NCBI GenBank assembly: GCA_045403155.1
Contig: JAXIPB010000205.1
Location: 1 to 31,042 of the forward strand
Direction of reading: 5' to 3'
DNA: 31,042 nt
Source of the DNA: JAXIPB01 sp045403155
Lineage (GTDB): Bacteria > Actinomycetota > Actinomycetes > Mycobacteriales > Micromonosporaceae
Every line of letters begins with the position of its first letter. Position 1 is the stretch's first letter. Of this stretch, positions 14,270-22,226 are shown in pieces. Made by a program: the position numbers and the translations under genes. The notes beneath the pieces are model-generated. The model did no database searches. It saw nothing but the letters and a program-made list of their open reading frames with translations, and was not told the DNA's origin.

Positions 14270-15562
14270 CTAAATCACGGTTCCGGCCTTGGCGTCGCCG
14301 CTGCGCGCCTCACTGCGGGCGCCGCTGCGGCCGGCGGCCGCGAGATCGGATGGTACGGGCAGCGCTGAGCCCTGGATGTACTGGGCCCAGGGGATGTTCC
14401 AGGCGGTCCAGCCGTTGCCGTGGACGGCCTTGACCTCAGTGCCGCGAACGATCACCGGGTCGCCGATGTGCGCGTTGTTGAACAGCCATGCCGCGTTGGG
14501 CGTCGACATGTTCACGCATCCATGCGAGACGTTGCGAACACCCTGATCGCCGACAGACCACGGTGCCGCGTGGATGAATTCGCCGCCCCAGGTGAGCCGC
14601 ATGGCGTAGTTCACGTCAACCACGTAGCCGCCGTTGGGCTCTCCACGTGTGTCGAACCGGTACACGTAGGCCTTGCTCATGACGACGAGGTGCCCGCTCG
14701 ACGAGGGCGTGCTGCGCTTTCCAAGGCTGACCTTGATCGTGCGGACCAGCTTGTCGTTCTTGAAAACGCGCATCTCCTTGGTCTTGTTGTCGACGTCCAT
14801 AACGATCTTTGGTCCGATCCGGGCGGTCGCGGACCGATCGGTATCGCCGTAGTAGCCGCCGCCCATCGGGTGGCCGCGCAGCGCCGACCGTACCGTCACC
14901 TGGGTCCCCGGCTGCCAGTATCTCGGCGGCCGGTACCAGACCTGGCTGCCGCTGGCCCAGTGCCAGACACCAGGTTGCGGAGGGTTGCTGGTGACGAAGA
15001 GGCGTTTCTGCACGCTCGCTCGTGCCGAGGGCGGCACGGGCGGGTGGAACTCGACGACGACCGGCATTCCGACGCCGTACGTCTGGTCGGAGAAGAGGTA
15101 GAGCCCGGTGCCGGCCTCCCGGCCGGGTCGTCCCATGGTCGTGAACGTCGTCGTGCGGGTCTCGGCCAGCGATCCGTCCAGGCTGGTCGCCACGACCGTC
15201 GCGGTATAGCTGGTCGAGAACGCGAGCGGCGTGGCCGGCACCCAGGAGGTGCCATCGTCGCGCAAGTTACCAGCGATCTTTGCCGTGCTCCCTGCCTTCG
15301 ACAGCGCCACGGACGTGATCCGGCCGCCGGTGACGGCCAGACCGATCTCCGTGGAGACGGGCAAACTCTTGGCGCCGGTCGCGGGTGTTACCGCCAAGGT
15401 GAACGTGGCGGCCTGCGCGGGTGCATTGCCGGCGGGATGTTCGCCCGGCGTGGGCCGGACCGACCCGGGGGCCGTGCAGGCGGCCAGGGCGACGATCGCC
15501 AGAGTCGAGAGCGCGATCAACGTTGGGGCCCGATGTCCGTAACGCTGGACTTTGCCCCACAT
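14270..15562 (-). CDS. Lipoprotein L,D-transpeptidase (LdtMt2-like) 2
   Basis: A 430-residue paralogue of the next gene with the same order of parts: lipobox LAAC, two Ig-like domains (TYTATVVATS in the shared segment), YkuD domain with IHAAPWSV and SHGCVN (Cys349), and the WTAWNIPWAQYIQGSALP tail. It carries an extra Ala/Arg-rich C-terminus (GRSGARSEARSGDAKAG). ATG 15562 is preferred over ATG 15577 because GGAGG is 8 nt upstream. The two enzymes differ most in the Ig domains and in the substrate-binding loops, so they may favour different donors. An 8-bp-arm palindrome overlaps the upstream edge of its ribosome binding site, suggesting post-transcriptional or repressor control. Confidence 0.94.
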   Translation of the reverse strand: MWGKVQRYGHRAPTLIALSTLAIVALAACTAPGSVRPTPGEHPAGNAPAQAATFTLAVTPATGAKSLPVSTEIGLAVTGGRITSVALSKAGSTAKIAGNLRDDGTSWVPATPLAFSTSYTATVVATSLDGSLAETRTTTFTTMGRPGREAGTGLYLFSDQTYGVGMPVVVEFHPPVPPSARASVQKRLFVTSNPPQPGVWHWASGSQVWYRPPRYWQPGTQVTVRSALRGHPMGGGYYGDTDRSATARIGPKIVMDVDNKTKEMRVFKNDKLVRTIKVSLGKRSTPSSSGHLVVMSKAYVYRFDTRGEPNGGYVVDVNYAMRLTWGGEFIHAAPWSVGDQGVRNVSHGCVNMSTPNAAWLFNNAHIGDPVIVRGTEVKAVHGNGWTAWNIPWAQYIQGSALPVPSDLAAAGRSGARSEARSGDAKAGTVI

Positions 15563-15574
15563 GCCCGCCACCTC

Positions 15575-15601
15575 CATAAGTGTCGCTTCTCGCCACTTAT
15601 G
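15575..15601 (-). promoter_or_regulatory. Perfect inverted repeat next to the RBS of L,D-transpeptidase 2
   Basis: CATAAGTG (15601-15594 on the minus strand), 11 nt, CACTTATG (15582-15575), directly followed by GAGG of the ribosome binding site. In RNA this would be an 8-bp hairpin abutting the Shine-Dalgarno. In DNA the half-sites are 19 bp apart, suiting a dimeric regulator. Which applies is not decided by sequence. Confidence 0.55.
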
Positions 15602-15606
15602 TTGGC

Positions 15607-15999
15607 CTAGACGGAGCGGTCACGCGGCCCTTTCCGATCGAGCCCCTCCAACCGGGCCCCTCCAGCACGAGCCCCTCCAGCAGCAGATGCCGCCGCGGGC
15701 TGGGGGAGTTGTCGCACCCACGCGGTCGCCTTACGTTCGGCAACGAACGACATCCCGGGAATCGTGCCGGCAAGCAGGACCAACACCGTGCGGACGAATG
15801 GCCACTTCGCCCGGACTGCAAGGTCAAATGCGGCCACCAGATAGATCATGTAAATGAAACCGTGGATCGGCCCGATGATCGCGACGAACGTCGGCCGGTC
15901 GGCGAAGTACTTCAGCGGCATCGCGACGAACACCAGCAACAGCAGAAGAACGCCGACGATGTAGGCGACCACCCGGAATCGGGTCAACGCGGCGGTCAT
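15607..15999 (-). CDS. DUF3817 membrane protein
   Basis: 130 residues with three hydrophobic helices (VVAYIVGVLLLLLVFVAMPL; FVAIIGPIHGFIYMIYLVAA; VRTVLVLLAGTIPGMSFV) and the family motif IGPIHGFIYMIYL. DUF3817 proteins are widespread in actinobacteria and of unknown function. The C-terminal tail is Ala/Gly-rich and poorly conserved. GGAGA stands about 5 nt before ATG 15999. It is 10 nt downstream of the next membrane protein gene and so in one operon. Confidence 0.88.
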   Translation of the reverse strand: MTAALTRFRVVAYIVGVLLLLLVFVAMPLKYFADRPTFVAIIGPIHGFIYMIYLVAAFDLAVRAKWPFVRTVLVLLAGTIPGMSFVAERKATAWVRQLPQPAAASAAGGARAGGARLEGLDRKGPRDRSV

Positions 16000-16009
16000 C
16001 TGTTCTCCT

Positions 16010-16423
16010 TCATAGTTTCAAACCTGGGTACTCGGACGGGGACGCGTGCGGGTTCTCGTTCAGCCAGGCGAGGTACCGGTTGTACGCCGCGAGAGCCTCG
16101 TCGCCGCTGTCGTCGTACGCGGCCTCGTTCCGTCGGCGGTCCGGGTGCGGGACGATCGGTCGCGGCGAGGGTGCTGGCAGCGACGCGGGCGAGCGTCCAG
16201 CGTCCGACTCGGCAGGTCCACGGAGGGTCCGGCGGATTTCCTTCACCCAGACGTAGATCACGAAGGCGGCGAACACGGGCCATTCGATCGCGTAGCCGAA
16301 CGAGAGCGTGTTGCCCTCCGCGGCCCGGCGGACCTGCCACCAGCCCAGCCCGAGGAAGCCGACCACCAGGACCACCGCGGCTGCGTGAACCAGCACCCAC
16401 CTGGGCGTCCACACCCTCCGCAC
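16010..16423 (-). CDS. Small membrane protein, function unknown
   Basis: 137 residues: start MRRVWTPRWVLVHAAAV, first helix to FLGLGWWQ, polar loop RRAAEGNTLSFGYAIEWP, second helix FAAFVIYVWVKEI, then a Pro/Arg-rich cytoplasmic tail ending DEALAAYNRYLAWLNENP. This pattern recurs in actinobacterial membrane proteins often found beside DUF3817 genes; no biochemical role is known to me. GTG 16423 lies 7 nt after TAGGCT (16436-16431), which suggests a leaderless transcript. Confidence 0.8.
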   Translation of the reverse strand: MRRVWTPRWVLVHAAAVVLVVGFLGLGWWQVRRAAEGNTLSFGYAIEWPVFAAFVIYVWVKEIRRTLRGPAESDAGRSPASLPAPSPRPIVPHPDRRRNEAAYDDSGDEALAAYNRYLAWLNENPHASPSEYPGLKL

Positions 16424-16430
16424 ACCGGCG

Positions 16431-16436
16431 AGCCTA
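16431..16436 (-). promoter_or_regulatory. -10 element for a leaderless transcript of the small membrane protein
   Basis: TAGGCT on the minus strand followed by 7 nt and GTG 16423. Same pattern as bcp and orn. Confidence 0.4.
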
Positions 16437-16626
16437 TCCGCAGCGCCCCGATCAAGGACTTGCGGTGGTGGTTATAGCCAGGCCAATGCCGTGATTCATG
16501 ATCTTTGCCACGCACGTCAGTATGATCTGCGGGGCCGGCGAGGGAAGGAGCGGCAAGATCGACAGCCAATACGTCGCGCGGCTGATTTGACTGCCGCGGT
16601 GGCGTCTCGCACCCGGAGGAGCTTCC

Positions 16627-17148
16627 TTGACCCGTATAGATTTGAGCAACCGCACTGATTTCCCGGCCGCGTTCGACGAGCGCAGCACCCTCAGCCAATT
16701 CCTGCAGTACGTGCGCCTGACCGTGCACGCCAAGTGTGTTGGCATGTTCCAGTCGGACGCGGTCAAGACGCCGCTGCCGGGCTCGCCGGCCATGAGCGTC
16801 AGCGGCCTGGTCAGCCATCTGCGGTGGACGGAAGCCTTCTGGATCGACGTGATCTTCCTCGGCCAGCCCAATCAATGGCCTGGCACGGACGACGACTCCG
16901 AGCTGCAGATGCGCGCCGGACTCGAACGGCCGCTCGCGGAACTACTCGACGACTACGCCACACAGGCGGCCCACACCGACGAGGTGGTGGCCTCGCACGA
17001 CTGGGACGCGGAATCGGTACGTAAGAGCGGCACCGGCAAGCCGATCGCGTTGCGGTACATCATCATGCACCTGATTGAGGAGACCGCCCGGCACAACGGA
17101 CACCTCGATATCCTCCGCGAACTCGCCGACGGCGTCACCGGCGACTAG
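16627..17148 (+). CDS. DinB-family protein (DUF664)
   Basis: A 173-residue four-helix protein of the DinB/YfiT fold. Candidate metal ligands are the histidines in LVSHLRWTEAFW and in HLIEETARHNGHLDIL near the C-terminus, matching the three-His pattern of the family. Related actinobacterial proteins include mycothiol- or bacillithiol-dependent transferases, but many are uncharacterised, so no substrate is assigned. TTG 16627 is the start because GGAGGA (16615-16620) is 6 nt upstream and no ATG/GTG is better placed. It stands alone between the membrane protein operon and the toxin-antitoxin locus. Confidence 0.88.
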   Translation: MTRIDLSNRTDFPAAFDERSTLSQFLQYVRLTVHAKCVGMFQSDAVKTPLPGSPAMSVSGLVSHLRWTEAFWIDVIFLGQPNQWPGTDDDSELQMRAGLERPLAELLDDYATQAAHTDEVVASHDWDAESVRKSGTGKPIALRYIIMHLIEETARHNGHLDILRELADGVTGD

Positions 17149-17224
17149 CGACGCCGGAGTCGTGGACGGCGGCGCTTCGCACGTCACCGATACCGGCACT
17201 CGGCCGCCATGGCAGCTGGGAAAA

Positions 17225-17257
17225 AGTGTATACAGACCATGCAGACCTCTGTACACT
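17225..17257 (+). promoter_or_regulatory. Operator-like inverted repeat and -10 of the AbiE locus
   Basis: AGTGTATACAGA (17225-17236), 11 nt, TCTGTACACT (17248-17257). The arms match apart from a 2-nt TA insertion in the left one. The right arm contains TACACT (17252-17257), 7 nt before GTG 17265, a leaderless -10. AbiEi antitoxins repress their own promoter by binding inverted repeats, so this is the likely autoregulatory site. Confidence 0.6.
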
Positions 17258-17264
17258 ACTCTCC

Positions 17265-17873
17265 GTGAGGACGACGGATCGGAGCGAGATCAAAGGCGGA
17301 CGGATCAACCGTCTCCCCGAAACCTTCACCTTCGGCGAGGCGCGCGAGGCCGGGCTCTCCGGTCGAGCGATCTACGCACTCCGCGACAGAGGCGAGATTG
17401 CGCGGATCGGGCACGGCATCTATCAGCGTCAAGGTCGAGAACTCGGCGACATCGACCTCGCGGAGATCGCAATCAGGGCACCCGACGCGACGCTATGCCT
17501 CGCCACCGCACTCTCCCAGCACGGCCTCATCGACCTGATTCCATCCAAGATCGACGTTGCGATTCCACGTGGAAGACGGCGGCCACGAACCGATGCGCCC
17601 GCGTTGTGGCATCACTTCGCTCCAGAGACGTTCTTCATTGGACGTCAGACCCTTGCGGTTGACTCCACTCATGCGATGGGGATCTACGAGCCGCGGCGAT
17701 GTCTGATCGACATGTTTCGCCTGCGGCATCGCGAGGGGTCCGACTTGGCATACGCGGCGCTTCGCCGCTGGCTGGCTCGGCCCGAGGCACGGCCCGCATC
17801 GCTACTGGAGATGGCTCGGAAGTTTCCTCAAGCCGAGCCCGCGTTGCGACATGCGCTGGAGGTGCTTTTGTGA
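17265..17873 (+). CDS. AbiEi-family antitoxin / transcriptional regulator
   Basis: 202 residues. The N-terminal winged-helix part reads FTFGEAREAGLSGRAIYALRDRGEIARIGHGIY, typical of the AbiEi antitoxin domain. The rest (ATLCLATALSQHGLIDLIP, MGIYEPRRCLIDMFRLRH, SDLAYAALRRWL) is the AbiEi C-terminal domain. In type IV toxin-antitoxin systems this protein opposes the toxin without binding it and represses the operon. GTG 17265 fits a leaderless start behind TACACT. Its stop overlaps the toxin GTG by four bases (GTGA), the usual coupling in AbiE operons. The frame is intact although the toxin frame is broken. Confidence 0.88.
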   Translation: MRTTDRSEIKGGRINRLPETFTFGEAREAGLSGRAIYALRDRGEIARIGHGIYQRQGRELGDIDLAEIAIRAPDATLCLATALSQHGLIDLIPSKIDVAIPRGRRRPRTDAPALWHHFAPETFFIGRQTLAVDSTHAMGIYEPRRCLIDMFRLRHREGSDLAYAALRRWLARPEARPASLLEMARKFPQAEPALRHALEVLL

Positions 17874-18857
17874 GCGCACGGCCTAGCCGGGCAACGACAG
17901 CCGGACGAACCTACCTGGACCTGCAGAACCTGGCTCGGCGTCGAAGACGCCCAACCGATGAGCTTCATCAGCTTTACGCGCTTGAAGGCTTTCTTGCGCG
18001 ACTCGCGACGTCGCGGTACGCGGATGACTTCGTGCTTAAGGGTGGCGTGCTTCTCGCCGCGTTCGACAGCCGTCGAGCGACTCGCGATATTGACCTACTC
18101 GGCGGCAACCTTTCGAACGAAATGGAAGACGTCGTCACGGTCATGCGTGAGATCGCGATGATCGAGATTGATGACGGCCTCACACTCAACACCGACAACA
18201 TCACCGCCGATAAGATTCGGGAGGATGAGGTACAGCGGCGTAAGGGTCACGATCAATGGGTCATTGGCCCGCGCGCGAATTGGCTTTCACGTTGACGTCA
18301 ACGTCGGCGACCCTGTATGGCCTGAACCCGATCTGATTGGTCTGCCGCGTCTTCTGGACGGGCGGATCGTTCTGCGCGGCTATCCATTACATATGGTTCA
18401 CGCCGAGAAGCTTGTGACCGCATTGGACCGAGGCACGGCCAATACCCGATGGCGTGACTTCGCAGACGTCCACATGCTCAGTCGACGGCACGATGTCGAT
18501 GGTGATCACCTGCACGAGGCGGTGCACATGGTGGCCAATCATCGAAATGTCGTGGTCGTGCCGCTCCGCCGGGCGCTTGGAGATCTACCTAACGCGGGTC
18601 AGACCCGATGGGCCGCGTGGCGGAGGCGCCAGGTCTGGGAGGAAGAGTTGCCAGAGAACCTCAACGACGTCGTCGAGCAGATATGCGCGTTTGGTGATCC
18701 GTTGATGGCCGGACTCGTGCGCGGGCACGTTTGGAACGCCGCCGAGCAACGGTGGCATCCGAACCGACGTACCGGCCGATCTCGGGCGGAGGTCGCCTTC
18801 ATGTCATGCGTTGGAAACGACCTCCGCCTAAGATCCGTTTATGGCGGACGTCTTTGA
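17870..18857 (+). pseudogene. AbiEii-family nucleotidyltransferase toxin, frameshifted
   Basis: The first frame (17870-18295) gives motif I (DFVLKGGVLLAAF) and motif II (RRATRDIDLLGG) of AbiEii nucleotidyltransferases, then runs into out-of-frame residues to a stop at 18293-18295. The next frame (from 18231) continues with YSGVRVTINGSLARARIGFH, motif III (VDVNVGDP) and motif IV (EKLVTALDRGTANTRWRDFAD), ending at 18857. Skipping one G within GAGG at 18227-18230 restores EDEYSGVRV, the usual family wording. So a single-base insertion separates the catalytic halves; everything else looks intact. It may be a recent mutation, a sequencing error or recoding. The end overlaps the next gene by 17 nt. 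Confidence 0.85.
18829..18834 (+). promoter_or_regulatory. -10 element for a leaderless ATP-grasp operon transcript
   Basis: TAAGAT followed by 6 nt and ATG 18841, with no ribosome binding site. It lies inside the 3' end of the AbiEii frame. Confidence 0.45.
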
Positions 18858-20385
18858 TCAGTACGCGATGGCGGCTGCCTGGGACGAGATGTTCGCCCGG
18901 CCCGGGGAGCCCCGCGCGGCGTACCGTTCGCTCTTCGCCACCCTTCAACCGCTTTCGGTCGCCGACCTGCGGTCGCGCGCCGACCAACTCGCTCGCGTCT
19001 TTACCGACCGTGGGGTGACCTTCGCCTATGCCGGCGAGGAGCGGCCGTTTCCGCTCGACCTGATTCCGCGGATCCTCGACGCCGCCGAGTGGGACACCAT
19101 CACCCGCGCGGTGCGCCAGCGCGTGCTGGCGCTGGAGAAGTTCCTGGCTGACGTGTACAGCCACGGTGAGGTGCTCGCCGACGGCATCGTGCCGCGACGT
19201 CTCGTCCTCAGCAGTGCCCACTTCCACCGGGAGGCGACTGGCATCGAGCCGGCCAACGGGGTTCGGGTCCACGTCAGCGGCGTTGACCTGGTCCGCGACG
19301 AGGCGGGGGAGTTCCGCGTGCTAGAGGACAACCTGCGGGTGCCTTCGGGCGTGAGCTACGTGATCGAGAATCGGCGGGCGCTGAGTCAGACGCTGCCGAG
19401 CCTCTTCGCCGAGGCGCGGGTGCTTCCAGTCGATGACTATCCGGCCCGACTGCTCGGCGCGCTCAGGGCCGCGGCGCCGGAGGGTGTCGCCGATCCCTGT
19501 GTCGTGGTGCTTACTCCCGGCGTCTACAACGCCGCGTACTTTGAGCACGCGCTGCTCGCCCGGCTCATGGGTGTCGAGCTCGTCGAGGGCCGCGACCTCG
19601 TCTGCAGCGCCAACCGGGTGCGAATGCGAACGACGCAGGGTGAGCGGCCGGTCCACGTCGTCTACCGCCGCATCGACGACGAATTCCTGGATCCGCTTCA
19701 CTTCCGCCCCGACTCCATCGTCGGCTGCCCAGGGATCGTCAATGCGGCCCGGGCCGGCCACGTCACGCTCGCGAACGCGATCGGCAACGGAGTCGCCGAC
19801 GACAAGCTCATCTACACCTACGTACCCGATTTGATCAGGTACTACCACAACGAGGAGCCTCTGATCTCCAATGTGGAGACACATCGACTCGACGACGATG
19901 ACGTGCTCGCTCATGTGCTCGACCATCTCGACGAACTGGTCCTCAAACCAGTGGACGGCGCGGGCGGGAAAGGAATCGTGATCGGCCCCCACGCCGACGA
20001 CGCGACCCTCGCCGAGCTGCGGCGGATGGTGCGGGCGGATCCTCGAGGCTGGATCGCGCAGCGTCCCGTCGCGTTGTCCACCTCACCCACACTCATCGGC
20101 GACGTGCTCGCACCGCGCCACATCGATCTGCGCCCATACGCCGTCAACGACGGCACCGACGTGTGGCTCCTGCCGGGCGGGCTGACCCGCGTCGCCCTGC
20201 CCGAGGGCACGCTGGTCGTCAACTCCAGCCAGGGCGGGGGCTCCAAGGACACCTGGGTGCTGGCGCGGGAGCCGGCGCCGGCGCCGCGCTCGCGCGTTGT
20301 GGCGCCTGCGACGCCAGAGGTGTTTCCGCACGACGTCAGCGTGCGCGACGCCAGCCCCGATGCCCAGATGGCGGGCCAGCAATGA
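18841..20385 (+). CDS. Circularly permuted ATP-grasp protein (type 2), predicted peptide/amide ligase
   Basis: This 514-residue protein belongs to the circularly permuted ATP-grasp group found with alpha-E and transglutaminase genes (homologue type: M. tuberculosis Rv2567 region). Characteristic segments are RVLEDNLRVPSGVSYVIENR (ATP/metal-binding core), YRRIDDEFLDP, TLANAIGNGVADDKLIYTYV, LVLKPVDGAGGKGIVIG (nucleotide-binding loop) and RHIDLRPYAVNDG with GGLTRVALPEGTLVVNSSQGGGSKDTWVL. ATP-grasp enzymes activate a carboxylate as acyl phosphate for attack by an amine; the substrates here are unknown. The stop overlaps the next ATG (ATGA). The Pro/Ala-rich linker near residue 475 and the last residues are variable. 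Confidence 0.92.
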   Translation: MADVFDQYAMAAAWDEMFARPGEPRAAYRSLFATLQPLSVADLRSRADQLARVFTDRGVTFAYAGEERPFPLDLIPRILDAAEWDTITRAVRQRVLALEKFLADVYSHGEVLADGIVPRRLVLSSAHFHREATGIEPANGVRVHVSGVDLVRDEAGEFRVLEDNLRVPSGVSYVIENRRALSQTLPSLFAEARVLPVDDYPARLLGALRAAAPEGVADPCVVVLTPGVYNAAYFEHALLARLMGVELVEGRDLVCSANRVRMRTTQGERPVHVVYRRIDDEFLDPLHFRPDSIVGCPGIVNAARAGHVTLANAIGNGVADDKLIYTYVPDLIRYYHNEEPLISNVETHRLDDDDVLAHVLDHLDELVLKPVDGAGGKGIVIGPHADDATLAELRRMVRADPRGWIAQRPVALSTSPTLIGDVLAPRHIDLRPYAVNDGTDVWLLPGGLTRVALPEGTLVVNSSQGGGSKDTWVLAREPAPAPRSRVVAPATPEVFPHDVSVRDASPDAQMAGQQ

Positions 20386-21380
20386 GAAGCGTCGGCATGC
20401 TCAGCCGCATCGCGGAATCTCTGTTCTGGATCGGTCGCTACGTCGAGCGCGCAGACGACACGGCCCGCATCCTGGACGCGTTCCTGGCCCGGATACTGGC
20501 CGATCCGTGGGTCGACGAGGATGCCGCATGCCGGTCGCTGCTCGCCATCCTCGGCTCGCCTCCGCCTCCGCCTCCGCCTCCGCCTCCCCCGGCTCCGCCG
20601 CACGACGCCCGGCTGGCGACGGGCGACGTCCTCGAGCTCATGGGGTTTGACCTCGACAACCCGAGTTCCATCGTCGGCGCGCTGTCGGCGGCACGGGAGA
20701 ACGCGCGCGGTGCCAGGGAGACCATCTCCAGCGAGATGTGGGAGTGCCTCAACGTCACCTGGCATTCGTTGCCGTCGCGCCAGGCGGCGGCCGAGCACCT
20801 CGGGCCGACATTGTTCCTGGGCTTCGTGCGCGAGCGCGCGGCCGTGCTGGCCGGCCTGGCCGAGTCGACGATGAGCCGCGACGACGGGTGGCGGTTCCTC
20901 GTCCTCGGGCGCAGTCTCGAACGGGTCGACATGACCGCACGGCTGCTCTCGTTTCAGACGCTGACGCCGGAGTACGGCCAGGAACGCGCCGAGCGGTGGC
21001 ACACCGTACTGCGGGCCTGCGGAGCGGACGAGTCGTTCCTTCGTACGCATGGCGGAGATGTCGTACCGCAGCGCGTCGCCGAATTTCTGCTCCTCGACCG
21101 GCTCTTCCCACGATCGGCGCTACACGCGCTCACCGAGGCCGAGGAGTGCCTCGAGGCGCTGGCGCCGTCGACCGAGCGGGCCGGCATGGCCGATCCCGCG
21201 CGACGCCCGATCGGTCAGGCACGGACCAGGCTGGAGTACGCGGACGCGGCCACCCTGCTCGACGACCTACCGACCCATCTTCGCGCCCTGCAGCGGGCCT
21301 GCGCCGCGGCGAGTGCCGCCGTGACCGCCCGATACTTCGACCAGACGATGCCCGTTGCGTGGGCCCACGAGGGAGTGTGA
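20382..21380 (+). CDS. Alpha-E domain protein, with a poly-proline insertion
   Basis: 332 residues of the all-helical alpha-E family, with the signature start MLSRIAESLFWIGRYVERADDTARILDAF and WRFLVLGRSLERVDMTARLL. These proteins always accompany circularly permuted ATP-grasp genes and may form the acceptor or carrier partner; their chemistry is not established. The start is coupled to the preceding stop. Eleven consecutive prolines (residues 60-70) are encoded by a CCTCCG microsatellite, inserted in the loop after helix 2 where relatives have a short linker. Such a proline run would normally need EF-P for translation and may tune output of this protein. Confidence 0.9.
   Translation: MRSVGMLSRIAESLFWIGRYVERADDTARILDAFLARILADPWVDEDAACRSLLAILGSPPPPPPPPPPPAPPHDARLATGDVLELMGFDLDNPSSIVGALSAARENARGARETISSEMWECLNVTWHSLPSRQAAAEHLGPTLFLGFVRERAAVLAGLAESTMSRDDGWRFLVLGRSLERVDMTARLLSFQTLTPEYGQERAERWHTVLRACGADESFLRTHGGDVVPQRVAEFLLLDRLFPRSALHALTEAEECLEALAPSTERAGMADPARRPIGQARTRLEYADAATLLDDLPTHLRALQRACAAASAAVTARYFDQTMPVAWAHEGV
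20559..20591. repeat. CCTCCG microsatellite in the alpha-E gene
   Basis: CCTCCG repeats four times followed by CCTCCCCCG, an array of 11 proline codons. The 6-bp unit preserves the frame whatever the copy number. Confidence 0.9.
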
Positions 21381-21386
21381 TCGCCG

Positions 21387-22223
21387 GTGGGTTGGCGTCT
21401 GCGTATCAAGCACGTCACGGGCTTTACGTACGCGGGGACGGCGCACGCGTCGTACAACGAAGCCCGAATGACCCCGCTGACGGTGACCGGCCAATCCACC
21501 CTCTTCAGCCAGGTCGAGTGCCATCCGGGCGCCACTACGTGGCGCTACCGGGACTACTGGGGAACGCAGGTCACGGTCTTCGACGTGCACCGGCCACACG
21601 AGCAACTGCGGGTGACCGCGACCAGCCTGGTGGAGACGAGTGAGCGTACGCCGCCCGGCGAGTCTCTTGGATGGAGTGACCTGCGGTCTACTGTGGACGA
21701 TAATGCCGAGGTCCTCACGCCGACCGCGCTCACGGAGGTCGATGAGGAGCTTGTTGGTCGGGCCGACGGGCTGGCGGGCGACGCTCCGCCGGCGCTCGCG
21801 GCGCACGCCATCGCGGATTGGGTGCGTTCGCAGGTGGAGTACGTGCCGGGCTCCACGGGCGTGCGTACGAGCGCGCAGGATGCGTGGTCGCTGCGGAAGG
21901 GTGTCTGCCAGGACATCGCGCACCTCACGCTCGGCCTGCTACGCGCGGTCGGCATTCCCGCCCGGTACGTCTCCGGCTACCTCTATCCCAACGCCGACGG
22001 CGCCATCGGCGACACCATCGCGGGCCAATCGCATGCCTGGGTGGAGTGGTGGTGCGGCGAGTGGATGGGGTTCGACCCGACCAACGGCACACCCGCCGGG
22101 CACCGCCACGTCATTGTCGCGCGCGGTCGCGACTACGACGATGTGACGCCGCTCAAGGGCGTCTACCACGGCGCGCCGAGCACCGGGCTCGGCGTCACCG
22201 TCGAGATCACCCGCCTCGCCTAG
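21387..22223 (+). CDS. Transglutaminase-like cysteine protease
   Basis: 278 residues with the N-terminal bacterial transglutaminase-associated domain (WRLRIKHVTGFTYAGTAHASYNEARM) and a papain-like core. The catalytic triad is visible: Cys in GVCQDIAHLTLGLLRAVGIPARYV, His in SHAWVEWWCGEWMGFD and Asp in GFDPTNGTPAG. No signal peptide is present, so it is cytoplasmic like its neighbours. In this gene trio it is thought to cleave or trim the peptide made by the ATP-grasp ligase, or to transfer it. GTG 21387 follows the alpha-E stop by 6 nt, with GAGGGAG about 11 nt upstream. All three genes form one transcription unit. Confidence 0.92.
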   Translation: MGWRLRIKHVTGFTYAGTAHASYNEARMTPLTVTGQSTLFSQVECHPGATTWRYRDYWGTQVTVFDVHRPHEQLRVTATSLVETSERTPPGESLGWSDLRSTVDDNAEVLTPTALTEVDEELVGRADGLAGDAPPALAAHAIADWVRSQVEYVPGSTGVRTSAQDAWSLRKGVCQDIAHLTLGLLRAVGIPARYVSGYLYPNADGAIGDTIAGQSHAWVEWWCGEWMGFDPTNGTPAGHRHVIVARGRDYDDVTPLKGVYHGAPSTGLGVTVEITRLA

Positions 22224-22226
22224 GCA

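Noticed and set aside
16496..16503. Isolated TCATGATC arm upstream of the DinB gene
   Set aside because: No partner arm at 16 or 31 bp; a single 8-mer of this kind can occur by chance.
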